A DNA stretch of 64,000 bases from positions 28,827,387 to 28,891,386 of the forward strand of contig OU612069.1 of assembly GCA_914767715.1 (NCBI GenBank), written 5' to 3'. The DNA is from Membranipora membranacea (taxonomy: Eukaryota; Bryozoa; Gymnolaemata; Cheilostomatida; Membraniporidae). A program made the translations under genes and the position numbers. The notes beneath the pieces were generated by a model. That model had not been told where the DNA came from. It ran no database searches and saw only the letters and a program-made list of their open reading frames with translations. Positions 33,513 through 43,629 of the stretch are shown one piece after another (positions within the stretch are counted from its first letter, which is position 1; every line of letters starts with the position of its first letter).

Positions 33513-34454
33513 GTTCAAAAGTGGGGGTTATTGAACATGTTCAATTATACATTTGTATGTTAATAACTAACCGGTTTATAATTGTAGAAGTGTATGACGT
33601 CTGTATGTATCTATATAGCTATAGCTCTCCTCTATGATCCGTGTGATCAGTACGGTATCATCAGCAGAAAAGAGAGTGATTACTGCATCATAGGTCCCAG
33701 GAAGAGTAAGTCACATGACTAGCAGTATATAGTCTTTGGTAACTGCATGACTTCTTATTCTGTCGATACTCAATATCTGGGTTAGACACAATACGAAAAA
33801 GGGGTGCTGCTAACACCGTAGGCGGCGGGCTAGATTATAACCATCCAATGATGTAGCAGACACGTATTGAAAGGCAGTTCACGTTGATGATTGATCATAC
33901 TAAGCTAGTGTTTATGGGGAGAGCATATTTGGTAATTAGGATGAGAGCCGGTTGTCTAGCTTGTTGTTGGGATGCCAGTTTTTCAGTGTCTATTAATGCT
34001 ATTAAAACATCCATCAACTATTCCTTAGATTAATAGTTAGCATTTAAAATAACAATAATGTAACACAAAGTTCAGCACAGCTTGTAGTATGTATTATCTA
34101 GGCTTTGCTTGTAAGCTATAAAGCAAGTAGGATAATTTGCTAGTTGGTTAAGAAATGAAACAACTAGGTATGGTTTTGTATAATAAGTAATAGTAAATAA
34201 AAGATGAGCCAGTATGTTAAATAATGGCTGTCATAGTTAGACTATCCCAAGTATCCATAACTTGTAATTCCCTGTAATGTGGCGCTACAAGAGAACCTAG
34301 GATTAAGGACTTCCGACAAAGTAGCAAATACTAGGAAATAAAGGGCACTGATTGGCTGGAGAGATTGAAGGAGGGGGGACCGGGAAAAAGGACAAAGCGA
34401 GGAGCTAAGGAGAGAGAGGAGATACAAAGAGCAGAGAGATCTGATTGAACCAGG
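33513..34454. other. No gene recognised
   Basis: AT-rich DNA with no long frame or paired termini. A purine-rich stretch at 34365-34440 lies immediately upstream of the SINE. Confidence 0.4.
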
Positions 34455-34775
34455 AGTCAGGAGTGGTGTGACGGTTAAGGGTATGGACTTGTGATCTTAT
34501 GATCCAGGTTCGATTCCCGGCGCCGGCTGTCATTTCTGATTTGGCACTGGCAAGCCATTCATCCTAGCCAGGTCTGTTCGGATAAGGACCATAAATACAG
34601 GAGGTCTACTGTGTGCTTGCATGCAGTATAAAGATCTCCCTCTGCCTCTTCGAAAAAAGGGTAGCCGGCAACGGCGGGCAAGGGTATAGGGTACTACCCC
34701 ACACAAGCCACCCGAGCTTAAGGGGGCCCGTCAAATAGGGCGGTCAAATAAGACCTAGTGCATTGAAAAAAAAAA
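34455..34775 (+). mobile_element. tRNA-derived SINE
   Basis: The head has a Pol III A box (TGGTGTGACGG, about 34465) and a perfect B box (GGTTCGATTCC, 34507-34517) within a T-arm CCAGGTTCGATTCCCGG. A tRNA-unrelated body follows (to about 34760), including GGCAAGCCATTCATCC and a GC-rich GGTAGCCGGCAACGGCGGGC. It ends in an A run (34766-34775). Head, body and tail fit a tRNA-derived SINE mobilised by a LINE. No other full copy is in the window. Confidence 0.82.
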
Positions 34776-36068
34776 CCTAAAGTGCGAACTGAATAAGGTA
34801 AAGGCATAACATTACATTCCCAACTATAAAATCCACCCAGATTTGTAAATGACACCTCCGGAGGCCTATGTTATCTAAACAGTTTTGAACAATCTCTTAC
34901 TATGGATGAAATTGAAATCTATATGAATTCTCCAGTAACCATAGACAATAAAGGAACCAGAGAATCTGTGTAATTACCTACATGTAGAAAATTCTGTCGA
35001 AATAAAGTTCTGGGGTATTATGACACTAACCACTTCCTGCTCACATGTTTATGAAAAAAGAAGGAAAGAATGTCTGATAAAGATGTAAGTTTCACAATTC
35101 CACACTTTCTCATCTGATAGGGTGTTATTGTTTTCTATCTCTATTATGTATTTGTCAAGGATATATTATTCTTTTCTCTGCAAGTCTTTTGATGAGAGTG
35201 GTTGTATTCAGATTAATTCTGTTAAATTTAATTAATGAAAAAAAACTATGGTAGTGGTACTTAGTGTTATAGATAGTGAAAGTGGACTCACTAAATAATA
35301 GTCTGAGAACAATATCAGTAGAGTCGAGATAGACTCATATACAAATCTACAGAGGGGGATCGACCTAGGAGCACGGAAGGAGAGAACCAGACTATGAATG
35401 GTGACCGAGTGAAGGAGAATCAAGAATAACCTAGCTAGAGATATCCGTCCTATTGTAGACCGAAGACTGTCCATCCTTATGTCCATCGAGCACCTCTCTA
35501 AAGACCAACCACTGGTGAGTCCATCCTACAACACTTAGTTAGTAGATAGTAATAGTGATACTGATTAAATAAGTGAAGAATAAGAAAAAACATCTATTCT
35601 GGATATAATATTAACTTATTCCTAAATACTTTTATGGCTCTTCATAAGCCACAGGAGGTCAATATTCTTATGTCAGTTTATCAATATAGATAATAAGTAA
35701 CATAAATTAGAACTTTAACTGCAAAGTAGTCCAATTCATCCAAATTCTGCATAAATGTAGGTATAATTCATACCTTTTGATTAGATTTGTTTTGTGTTTG
35801 TGTGTGTTTTTTTTTTTAAAAGATTCAAATTCACATACCAAGTCCAAAGGATTACCTGTAATGTAATGGGTGGTTAACATAGAATGATATGTGTGGTGGG
35901 TGAAATTTTCATTTTACCCTGTAGTTGTGTTGGATATCTAAATGCTTACTAGAGAAAATGGCTATGATACTTATATAATTATTGTTTGTTTTCAGTGCCC
36001 AGAGAACTGTCTATGTTTTGCCGAACAGAATATTTGTTCACTGCTAAAAACTTTACTATCTAAACAAC
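34776..36068. other. No certain gene; splice-like signals only
   Basis: Two GT donors follow short open stretches: MSDKD before GTAAGT at about 35085, and LSILMSIEHLSKDQPL before GTGAGT at 35513. Neither could be joined in frame to the other or to the exons downstream. A T-rich tract and CAG acceptor precede 35995. They may be 5' exons of the gene that follows. Confidence 0.3.
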
Positions 36069-36374
36069 AGCAACAACTGCAGCTACCACTGCAGCAACAA
36101 CAGATGCTGCCACCACCACCACCAGTATGCAATGGACCACTTCTATACTTCCAATAACAGTTGGTGAGTTAAATAATGAGCTAAAGACTGAAATTTGTTT
36201 ACACTCAGGGTAAGTAATTCCTGTATTTTAATTTAATATGATTAGATAGTTATTGACCCAAATTTTAATGTTTTCTATATTTCTATTTTAGACTGGGAGA
36301 TCGCTGGGCCCATGATGGCCGGCGTAGGAATTCTCATTTTTATTCTTTCCTGTATTTTCTGTCGTAAAAAGTAA
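36064..36374 (+). CDS. Possible 3' exons of a stalked single-pass membrane protein
   Basis: The first exon encodes TTATTAATTAATTDAATTTT followed by SMQWTTSILPITV, a Thr/Ala-rich mucin-like stalk, and ends at 36163 before GTGAGT. The intron is 128 bases with a TTTTAG acceptor at 36291. The last exon (36292-36374) continues in frame across the junction (G|AC) as DWEIAGPMMAGVGILIFILS, CIFCRKK and a stop: one transmembrane helix with a basic stop-transfer tail. The in-frame TAA at 36061 means the exon must start after it, for example at CAACAG (36064-36069). The ectodomain is not found. Correct phase across the junction is the main support. Confidence 0.42.
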
Positions 36375-36654
36375 AATATATATATATATATTTATATATA
36401 ATATTATATAAACTATCACTACCAAAATCAAAATTGTCTGTCCACAGACAGCTCAAAAATATAAAAACTTTTCTGTGGGAGCTTTCTTTTTGGTAAGTCC
36501 TAACCGCTGCTGTATATGAACTGAGGATCACGCTTCTTGCGAGGGTGTCTCCTCAGTCCATCCTTCCTTGTTTCTCTGTTTGGCGTTCGGTAGCCAGCTT
36601 CACCAACACTTGGAGCTTCAGTTGAAGCTCCTTTCTTGCTTGAGCTTACTTGTC

Positions 36655-37035
36655 CTACATCAGACTCGGTGCTCTCATCTTTATCTTTCTTTTCCAGTCC
36701 AAATCCATCTCTCCTTGGTCAGAGTCTAGCAGGCCTCTTACTAGGGGTCCCATGTATATCTTCAACTTGTTTAAATGGACAGTGAATGCTGGCCTATCCG
36801 GGTCATTGAACGCCGAAAGCCTTGCATTCGTGTCCGTAACATGTTTAACTATATATGGGCCCTGCCAGCGTCTCAGCAGTTTTGTTGTCCTCTTCCGATA
36901 GCCTCTAGGGTTGTAATAAAGGACCGCGTCACCGACCTTTATATTGCTTGGTGACGACTTACAGACATAGTCATGTTTCTGTGTCCTTTTGCCCTTTTCT
37001 ATTGCCTCTCTTGCTGCCTTCCACACCACTGACAT
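36655..37035 (-). pseudogene. Ty3/gypsy integrase C-terminal domain
   Basis: The frame reads VWKAAREAIEKGKRTQKHDY, then KVGDAVLYYNPRGYRKRTTK and LLRRWQGPYIVKHVTDTNAR. K-V-G-D-x-V-L-Y-Y-N-P and K-L-x-x-[RK]-W-x-G-P-[FY]-x-[IV] are the diagnostic C-terminal blocks of gypsy-type integrase. The DDE core is absent. The frame continues past the homology into KLKIYMGPLVRGLLDSD. Confidence 0.85.
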
Positions 37036-37064
37036 CCGCTTGTGTAGACCTGCAGCAATAATGT

Positions 37065-37988
37065 GCCAGGCTCAATCCATTCTGGTGCTGTGGCCTAGAT
37101 AGGTTATTTCTTTCTGAAAGAAATGACTTTTACTAAGCCTGTATCTCAATCCGGTGAATCTCAGTCGCTCGAATACAGTCCGTAGTAGTGTGATGTGGGA
37201 GTCGAAGTCAGCTGAATTTAACAACCAGTCGTCGAAGTACGACTGATGATCCTGAACTAATCAAATCTGCCATAATGGCCATTGATAATATAACAAGGTG
37301 CTTGGGGATCCACTGGCTCCTTGGGGCATAACTTTCCATTTGTAACAACCCCAAGGTGTTATAAATGACGACTTTTCTTGTGAGTCTTCATGAAGTTTAA
37401 CCTGAAAAAATCCTGAATAGAGGTCAATTGCACTGAAAAACCTTTTCCCGTGCATGATCTCCATTACATTGTCGATATTCGATAAACACATGGATTGTTT
37501 TTCAGTGACAGCATTTAATTTCCTGTAATCCACACAAAATCGATTGGTGTTATCCTTCTTCTTAACTATGATTCCAGGTGAACTCCATATCCCACATGAC
37601 ATCTCAACCATCTCTCTGTCCAACATGGTGTCAATCTGTTCTTTATTTTGGCTCGCAAACCTACAGGTATGTTGTACCGCCTTCTCCTGATGGGTGTCAC
37701 TCCTGGTTGAGTTTGTATAAAATGTTGCACCACATCAGTCCTTCCTAACTCGTCTAGTCCTTCTCCTATAATGTCTGAGAGTTCGTCGATGAGGTCACGC
37801 AGAATGGGCATCTGGTCATCTTCCAAAGTTGTCTTGTTTTCATCTAGCGACTCACCTGGTTTCTCTTTGTTCCGTCTAGGAGTAGGTCTATTGATATTAC
37901 TCATGACAATATCATCTTCGTCCACTTCAGAGGCCTCTCCTATTAAAGTATTCACCTGGACCTGTAAAGGCTCCTGGCTCACATTCAT
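37065..37988 (-). pseudogene. Ty3/gypsy reverse transcriptase (frameshifted)
   Basis: The upstream frame (37988-37566) covers the pre-RT part: LIDELSDIIGEGLDELGRTD, VVQHFIQTQPGVTPIRRRRY, the region that leads into RT in gypsy elements. The second frame (37626-37261) reads SSPGIIVKKKDNTNRFCVDY (block 1-2), FFSAIDLYSGFFQVKLHEDS (motif A, catalytic D) and FITPWGCYKWKVMPQGASGS (motif B). After a frame change near 37260 the catalytic box appears as SYFDDWLLNS, then FRYRLSKSHFF-like connection sequence and EITYLGHST. YFDD, rather than YVDD or YIDD, is tolerated in the family. Two frameshifts inactivate it. Confidence 0.85.
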
Positions 37989-38114
37989 TATAGGGACTAC
38001 AATTTAGTCTTTTCTCAGTTGACTCAACGAATTTCCCAGCAATAGCGATCGAGGGGTGTTGCGATTATTCCCACTAAAGCTATATGTATTGGACCGGGGG
38101 TTGATCGGTTTGAC

Positions 38115-38579
38115 CTAGGCTAATACAGCTACCTCAGATAATGGAGGTATGTGCATAGAATTTACTGTGCGCACCAAGTAACTCCTTTCCGGCTCCCCCA
38201 TTGGAAATTGTTGATCTCTAACTTTGAAAATGCCTTTCTTAAAACTGTAGGTGACATCACCCAACTTCTCCAGAAAATCGGCTCCAAGGATAAGGTCCTG
38301 TGAGGTATTTTCAGCAACATGCAAACACTGGTTGTACTCACGCATGCAAAGTGAGATCTTAGCTGCCGTCCGACCTATGTTGGCTAAAGGAGTGCCTGTC
38401 ACCCCTCTCGCTTCCATCTTGTCAGGGTATAATGGTAGTTTCAGATCTCTACAAAGTTGGGCGTGAATGATTGAACAAGCAGCTCCTGCATCACCTAGTG
38501 CCCTCACTGGTTTACCATTAACCTCAATGCCGATAAGTGCGCTGCTACATTTCTTGCCACTTCTTATTCCTGCTATCAC
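38115..38579 (-). pseudogene. Ty3/gypsy aspartic protease
   Basis: An open frame of 154 codons starts MIAGIRSGKKCSSALIGIEV. The active-site region reads VRALGDAGAACSIIHAQLCR, where the usual D-[ST]-G triad has become D-A-G; the second family motif, DLILGADFLEKLGDVTYSF, is intact. The flap region is not obvious. It would cleave the Gag-Pol polyprotein, but loss of the Ser/Thr suggests weak or no activity. The 5' neighbour (Gag) is not recognisable upstream. Confidence 0.8.
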
Positions 38580-39082
38580 TTGTATCTTGGAGTTGGTGGG
38601 TGTGTCCGTCTGGCGTCATTGGAGTGAAGGGTAAAGGGGTGAATATGCAGGTGGGGCCGATGGTTTACTCCTGTCACCAAGTTCTTTGGTTACCATGTTA
38701 GGAAAATCAGTGAAGCTTGTTTGCTCGGCATGATCAACGAACCTTTCCGCGCTAGCCCCACTCTCTGGGTCTCCACTCTCTACTAGTCTCAGGTTCTCCC
38801 TTCCTCACCTCCTTCACAATCGGAAAATTCTCCAATTGACTGGTCTGCGTCAGGTTCCGTACATTGGCTCTCCAAGTCCACTGCGGCGATAATTGGTCTG
38901 CTGATTCTGGTAGTACAGCATCGCCTGTATAGGGCAGCCCCTAATAGAATTACGTAATCAGGCTGGTAATGCAATCGCAGGCCAGAGTCCACAGCTCAAA
39001 CACGGACGACACGTGACCACCTGTCAAGAATGCCATCCATGCGCCACCATTAAGTTTTCTTTCGATTCTACAACATTCTTCT

Positions 39083-39565
39083 CTAGAGTTTCATGCGGTC
39101 CTGACTGAATCCCCATGGCTTCCAACACCTGTTTCTGCCTACTGAGTGTGGGTAAGACATCATTAAGGTCAGAATGTGTGGAAAAGGATTGCAGTTCAAA
39201 TGATAGGCCAAGTTGTATGTAGTCTCATGAATGGTCAGTGGATGAGCGCCCAATGATATTCCTGGTATATCTAAGCTCTCAGCCTCAGAAATCAACTCAA
39301 GTGAGCCATTCTGATGATACCACTGTAATGCGCCTTTGATTCGCAGTGGTATTACCGGTGTGTCCTTGCAAGGCACAAACATGCTCTGATGGTGTACTAC
39401 ATTGTCTGATGGGTCGAGGAGACCGATCTGAGTGACCCCGCTGACTGTAAGATTGACTGGAATGAATGCTGTGCAGTTATCTTCTGACAGGGAGAAGGGT
39501 AAAGTTTGTGATGGGTGTACAAGGGAATACCTGTAAAAATCCAGGGCCTGACTCAGCTCTGACAT
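39083..39565 (-). CDS. Unrecognised 160-codon frame, glycoprotein-like
   Basis: An unbroken minus-strand frame contains CTAFIPVNLTVSGVTQIGLL, VVHHQSMFVPCKDTPVIPLR and LISEAESLDIPGISLGAHPL. It has several cysteines and three N-x-[ST] sites (NCT, NLT, NGS), as in secreted or membrane ectodomains. It lies 5' of the gypsy protease on the same strand, where Gag would be expected, but lacks Gag features. A retroelement envelope-type origin is one possibility; it is not in the expected position for the adjacent pol. Function unknown. Confidence 0.4.
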   Translation of the reverse strand: MSELSQALDFYRYSLVHPSQTLPFSLSEDNCTAFIPVNLTVSGVTQIGLLDPSDNVVHHQSMFVPCKDTPVIPLRIKGALQWYHQNGSLELISEAESLDIPGISLGAHPLTIHETTYNLAYHLNCNPFPHILTLMMSYPHSVGRNRCWKPWGFSQDRMKL

Positions 39566-39894
39566 GGCTTGTACCCATCAAAAACCGTGCTGTCATTGTG
39601 GGATGCTGTTCCGCGAGGATACTGATCGTCTTGAGAACTTGTACCATATAAATATTGCCAACTCATGGTCCTATCTGTTCAGCCTCATTGGTTGTAACAT
39701 CACCTACAACTGAATGCCTCAGTGCCTCAATAGTATCCTGTATTGGTTTCAAAAGATGGTAAAAGTGTTTTTGTTGTGGTAACAGGGGCGTAGGGAGTAC
39801 CCCCAACCATGATCATGATGTGGAAGATAACTTTTTAGTTGGTCAGTAAATCAGACAATAGAAGAGTAGCACAGGTTGAAAGAGTTTGTGATCC

Positions 39895-40215
39895 GAATAA
39901 GAAAGCCCTTAGAACAACAGCTAGGATGAAGCCTCCATTGTAAAAAATATGTAATTTCCGACAGGAAGGGCAACATAATCCGTGAGAGGCGCCTGGAGTT
40001 GTATTTAAAAAAATCAAAAGTTAAAAAAATTGCATAGGCTTTAAAATCAGAAATATCAGAAACAGTCCATAAAAACACAAAAGCTGAGGAGGCCAATATA
40101 CACTGCTCTGAGGAAAGAGCAGCACCTTCAACGGCTCAAAGGCTCTCAAGAACATAAACAGCAGTAAGAGTGAGGCGGAGAGCATGAGGAACTTGATTCC
40201 ATATCGTTTCATGAA
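39895..40215. repeat. Dispersed repeat shared with 48.8-49.0 kb
   Basis: Blocks GAACAACAGCTAGGAT, GTGAGAGGCG and GAACTTGATNCCATA followed by ATGAAAAAAA occur in the same order and strand at 48815-49045. Spacing differs by indels. The similarity is about 70-75% by eye, so both are old copies of an unidentified element. Confidence 0.55.
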
Positions 40216-40302
40216 AAAAAGTACAGGAAATGAAGGAGAAGGATTGTGGGATGATGAGGCCGCTTGTGGGGAGCTTGGATGCCCCTTTTCTTTATACTCG
40301 GT

Positions 40303-40509
40303 CACATCCAGCTCACCAAACAGGAGAAGTGGAAGGAGGTAATGGAGACCACCATGAGTACTTTCCTAGTTATCCAACAATCTGTTATCAGTAGAGCTAT
40401 GAAATGGATGTCACCAAGACGGTGGATGAGCGGAAGTTCTGTGAGAAAGTGTCTCCATCCAACAAAGACTCTTTCACATGGACTCTTCACCAATACTTTG
40501 TCCACATGG
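40303..40509 (+). pseudogene. Candidate exon of a transposon-like gene
   Basis: The frame reads HQTGEVEGGNGDHHEYFPSY, PTICYQ, a stop, then SYEMDVTKTVDERKFCEKVS and PSNKDSFTWTLHQYFVHM, ending at a GTAAGT donor (40510). The sentence-like, polar sequence and the exact donor suggest real ancestral coding. It may belong to the transposon-like gene 850 bases downstream. I cannot assign a domain. Confidence 0.35.
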
Positions 40510-41369
40510 TAAGTCTTACACACACTCTGTATTATGTATCTCTGTGTACCAGACCACATGAGATAGCCAATCACAAACCAGGCTTTACCCTCATTACTAG
40601 CAATAAGTTAGTGCAGTAATATCCAGTCCCATCATGCATATCTGAGAGGAAAAAACATCCACTGCTCTATATAGAGCAATTTTCTTGTGGCCTCTCTGGT
40701 CAGGAGAGGCGTGGATCAAAGCAGGATTTTCTTTCCCAATCCTGTAAAATAACGTCAAGATGGACACTCACATCCGATCATATAATACCTGCATCTCACA
40801 TTACCGCAGGGCTCATGTGCCAAACCATCTTTACTTGCCACATGAACTCGCAATCAAAAGCTGTGTATAATATATTCGATATAGCATGTCTGAGTTACTG
40901 AAACCTTGCTCGCAGCAGTATTCGCGAATTCTCATAAAGTTTGTTTTTATTGCAGGCTGAGGGCACAGGCCCAACCATAAAGACGAGCCAGCTGCCGTCA
41001 CGCACCAGTGCCGTGCTGATGACCAGAGGTGAGGTCCCCATGCCTGCTAAAGGACGAGGTAAAGGAAGCAAAAAATTGAGAGTTTACGAGTGTCAAAGGA
41101 GGCAAGGACAACGCCAAAGCCAAGAGCTAGACCAAGCCCAAGGCAAAGGCTACGCCGATGCCGACACGGTCCATAGTGACAGCGATGGAGGGCGGTATGC
41201 TCAGCTATCATTCTGGTAACATGTGTATCACCATTATGAGAGACATAATAACAATGGGGGGAGACCCTGGCCTGCAGAGACAACTCCTAGGACGCTTCAC
41301 TACTCAACTCCCAGATACTGATTGACCATGCTGTGAAGTTCTTCAAATTTACCTCCGTCTATCTTTGCT

Positions 41370-42833
41370 TTGCCTAAGGATTTTCTCAAGTCCTACCCAG
41401 ACTACAAAACTAACTACACAATATATATGGGAAGGGTGAACTTCATGAACATATGGTTCGCTAAGCTAGATGAGGAGGAATGTGAAGTGTGCTTTGCACT
41501 GAAAAACTCCGCAGTTCATGAGCCGCCATTTATAAATAACAATCATCTTGAAAAAGCCAAAATTTCCAGAGATATGGAGAAACTGTAGAGCCCGATACAA
41601 TAGTAAGGAGTGTAGATTAACACAAGGTGGGGAGGCTGACATGACTGCCGGATTTAAGTCTACATACTTCACTCTGCGTCTTGTAGGAGTTATGGCATGA
41701 GGGCGTTAGTGGCCGGCAATGCGTGGACATCAATAAGCGGTGATGTTGGCCCTGGAAAAGGATCAAGACAATAAACATGTTATCCACTATATGGACCATT
41801 GCTCAGGGCAAAACAAAAGCTATACAATATATACAGCAATCTTTGATAAGATGAACAGTGAAAACCTCAAGAGCTAAAAAATAAAACATGAGTACCTGCA
41901 GGCTAGACACACTTTTATGAGTGCGGACAGCTTTCATGCAAGAACGGAGAAAGAGATGAAACAGTGTAAATGTGTATGATTTCGATGACTTTGTTAAATG
42001 TGTAAAATCAGCCGGGGCAGATGTCATTGTTCCAAGCTTCCAGGACAGTAAGGCCAAGCTGTCAAAACTATGAGGACTCTATCTATCAGATATCAGTGTC
42101 ACAAAACTAGGAGGACCCTATCTATCAGATATCAGTGTCACAAAACTAGGAGGACTCTATCTATCAGATATCAGTGTCACAAAACTAGGAGGACCCTATC
42201 TATCAGATATCAGTGTCACAAAACCAGGAGGACCCTATCTATCAGATATCAGTGTCACAAAACCAGGAGGACCCTATCTATCAGATATCAGTGTCACAAA
42301 ACCAGGAGGACCCTATCTATCAGATATCAGTGTCACAAAACCAGCAGGACCCTATCTATCAGATATCAGTGTCACAAAACCAGGAGGACCCTATCTATCA
42401 GATATCAGTGTCACAAAACCAGGAGGACCCTATCTATCAGATATCAGTGTCACAAAACTAGGAGGACCCTATCTATCAGATATCAGTGTCACAAATCTAG
42501 GAGGACCCTTTCTATCAGATATCAATGTCACAAAACTAGGAGGACCCTTTCTATCAGATATAAGTGTCACATAGAAGAAGTCATGTAGTTCATTACAAAC
42601 GGGAACATACAGAGGAAGAATTCCGAGTCTTTGACTATTGCTGAAAAAACATAAGCCTTGCATGTAGCCGCCTGCTAAAACCATGTCTATAGGAGTGCCA
42701 CAATCCGAAAAAGATGACATCAAAAACTTGTGTTTACACATGCCAGAAAACAGAACAGTTTTTTGGAAGAACATGCCAGTTGGGACCGAAAATGATGTGA
42801 TTGATAACAGAAGAAATGCCAGAAACTGTTGCT
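41370..42833 (+). pseudogene. DUF7869-type transposon-like gene
   Basis: Pieces in order: DFLKSYPDYKTNYTIYMGRV and KLDEEECEVCFALK (41370-41588); WHEGVSGRQCVDI at 41693; MDHCSGQNKSYTIYTAIFDK at 41791; HTFMSADSF near 41910; YDFDDFVKCVKSAGADV near 41975. From about 41975 to 42833 a single phase runs through a 13-copy repeat and then PQSEKDDIKNLCLHMPENRT, VFWKNMPVGTENDVIDN. The WHE, D-[NH]-C-[ST]-G-Q-N-K and HTFM-[SA]-AD signatures and the LCxxxPxxR-x-FW ending are those of a large uncharacterised invertebrate family, probably transposon-derived. Stops at 42071, 42572, near 42630 and 42665, with frameshifts earlier, inactivate it. Confidence 0.68.
42071..42575 (+). repeat. 39-bp minisatellite, 13 copies, in frame
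   Basis: Unit GGACCCTATCTATCAGATAT followed by CAGTGTCACAAAACTAGGA, a total of 39 bases. The length is a multiple of three and no unit has an indel, so the frame of the surrounding transposon-like gene is kept; each unit encodes GGPYLSDISVTK[LP]. Central units have CCAGGAGG; outer ones CTAGGAGG. One unit has CCAGCAGG. The last two units differ most (CCCTTTC). Confidence 0.97.
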
Positions 42834-43021
42834 GACTTGTTATATTTTTTATCTGGCAACTTTTTTTTGGCAATTTTCAAATGACAAGTTTTAATTGGCA
42901 ATTTTAATTTGCAAATTATATTTACCTGTTTACTAAATTTCATAGTTGATTATGTTTATCTCATGATTTTTTGACAGTATTATTCAATATATAAATATAA
43001 TTAAATATAGCAAGTTGTGAG

Positions 43022-43029
43022 TGACGTCA
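43022..43029. promoter_or_regulatory. Consensus CRE palindrome
   Basis: TGACGTCA, the full CREB/ATF site, lies about 600 bases upstream of the pogo-type transposase. A chance 8-mer is expected roughly once in a window of this size, so a role is unproven. Confidence 0.25.
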
Positions 43030-43444
43030 CAGCAAGAAGCTGGACAATCAAATTTGCTAACTTTTTACAAAAACCAAAGATAGGGGAGACCGATGTAATT
43101 TGAGCCTATGGGGTAATATGCACCAACAGCTTTTTGAGAAAACTACTGCACAATTTCAGTAGCCAATCAAATCAAATGTCATTCTTGAACTACTTTGTGT
43201 AATCGCAATTTTTCCATTTGTAACGAGCATGGCTGAATGAAGGGCTAAAAAGTGAAAATCAGCAAACAAAGTAATTTTTTCTGCAATTTGGTGAGTAAAC
43301 TTTATACCCCTTAGCGATTGAATTAGGATGTGACTCTGTGCTCATGATAGACATTGATATGTTGACTGTTGGTATATGAAATGACTTCTATCTCTGACAT
43401 CTTGGGTGTGCTTCAGAAAAACAAAATCTGAATAAATTGCTGGT

Positions 43445-43478
43445 GGGGTAATTTGCACCTATGGGTGCATATTACCCC
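43445..43478. repeat. Strong hairpin with GGGGTAATATGCACC arms
   Basis: GGGGTAATTTGCACC (43445-43459) pairs with GGGTGCATATTACCCC (43463-43478) around a three-base loop, with one mismatch. The same GGGGTAATATGCACC motif occurs again at about 43111-43125. Both lie between the pogo ORF and its presumed left end, so they may be transposase binding sites. Confidence 0.65.
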
Positions 43479-43629
43479 GCATGGGTGGTGTAGTGAAACA
43501 TAATACAGAGTTATGAGGAATATTGAAGTCAAGATTCCCATAGAGTGATGATTACTTTAAATATGTTATCCTAAAAGTACAAGTTATGAATTTGTTCTCA
43601 ATGATATTTTTACTCGTTTCCTTTAGATC

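Larger units (their letters stand above)
36655..38579 (-). mobile_element. Ty3/gypsy pol remnant (minus strand)
   Basis: On the minus strand the order is protease (38579-38115), pre-RT linker and RT (37988-37065), then the C-terminal end of integrase (37056-36655). RNase H and the zinc-finger and catalytic parts of integrase are missing, so one internal deletion joins RT to the integrase tail near 37060. No LTRs were recognised. The order PR-RT-IN is that of Ty3/gypsy elements. Confidence 0.85.

Noticed and set aside
35232-35486. 84-codon minus-strand frame rich in Leu and Ser.
   Set aside because: No domain, and it is antisense to splice-like signals; composition explains it.
40941-41219. 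Basic, Gln/Lys-rich 92-codon frame upstream of the DUF7869-type gene.
   Set aside because: Low-complexity composition with no recognisable motif; it could be an exon of that gene but nothing supports the splice sites.
42213-42461. Long overlapping frames through the 39-bp minisatellite.
   Set aside because: Because the unit is a multiple of three, several phases stay open by arithmetic; only the phase continuous with the flanking gene was taken as meaningful.
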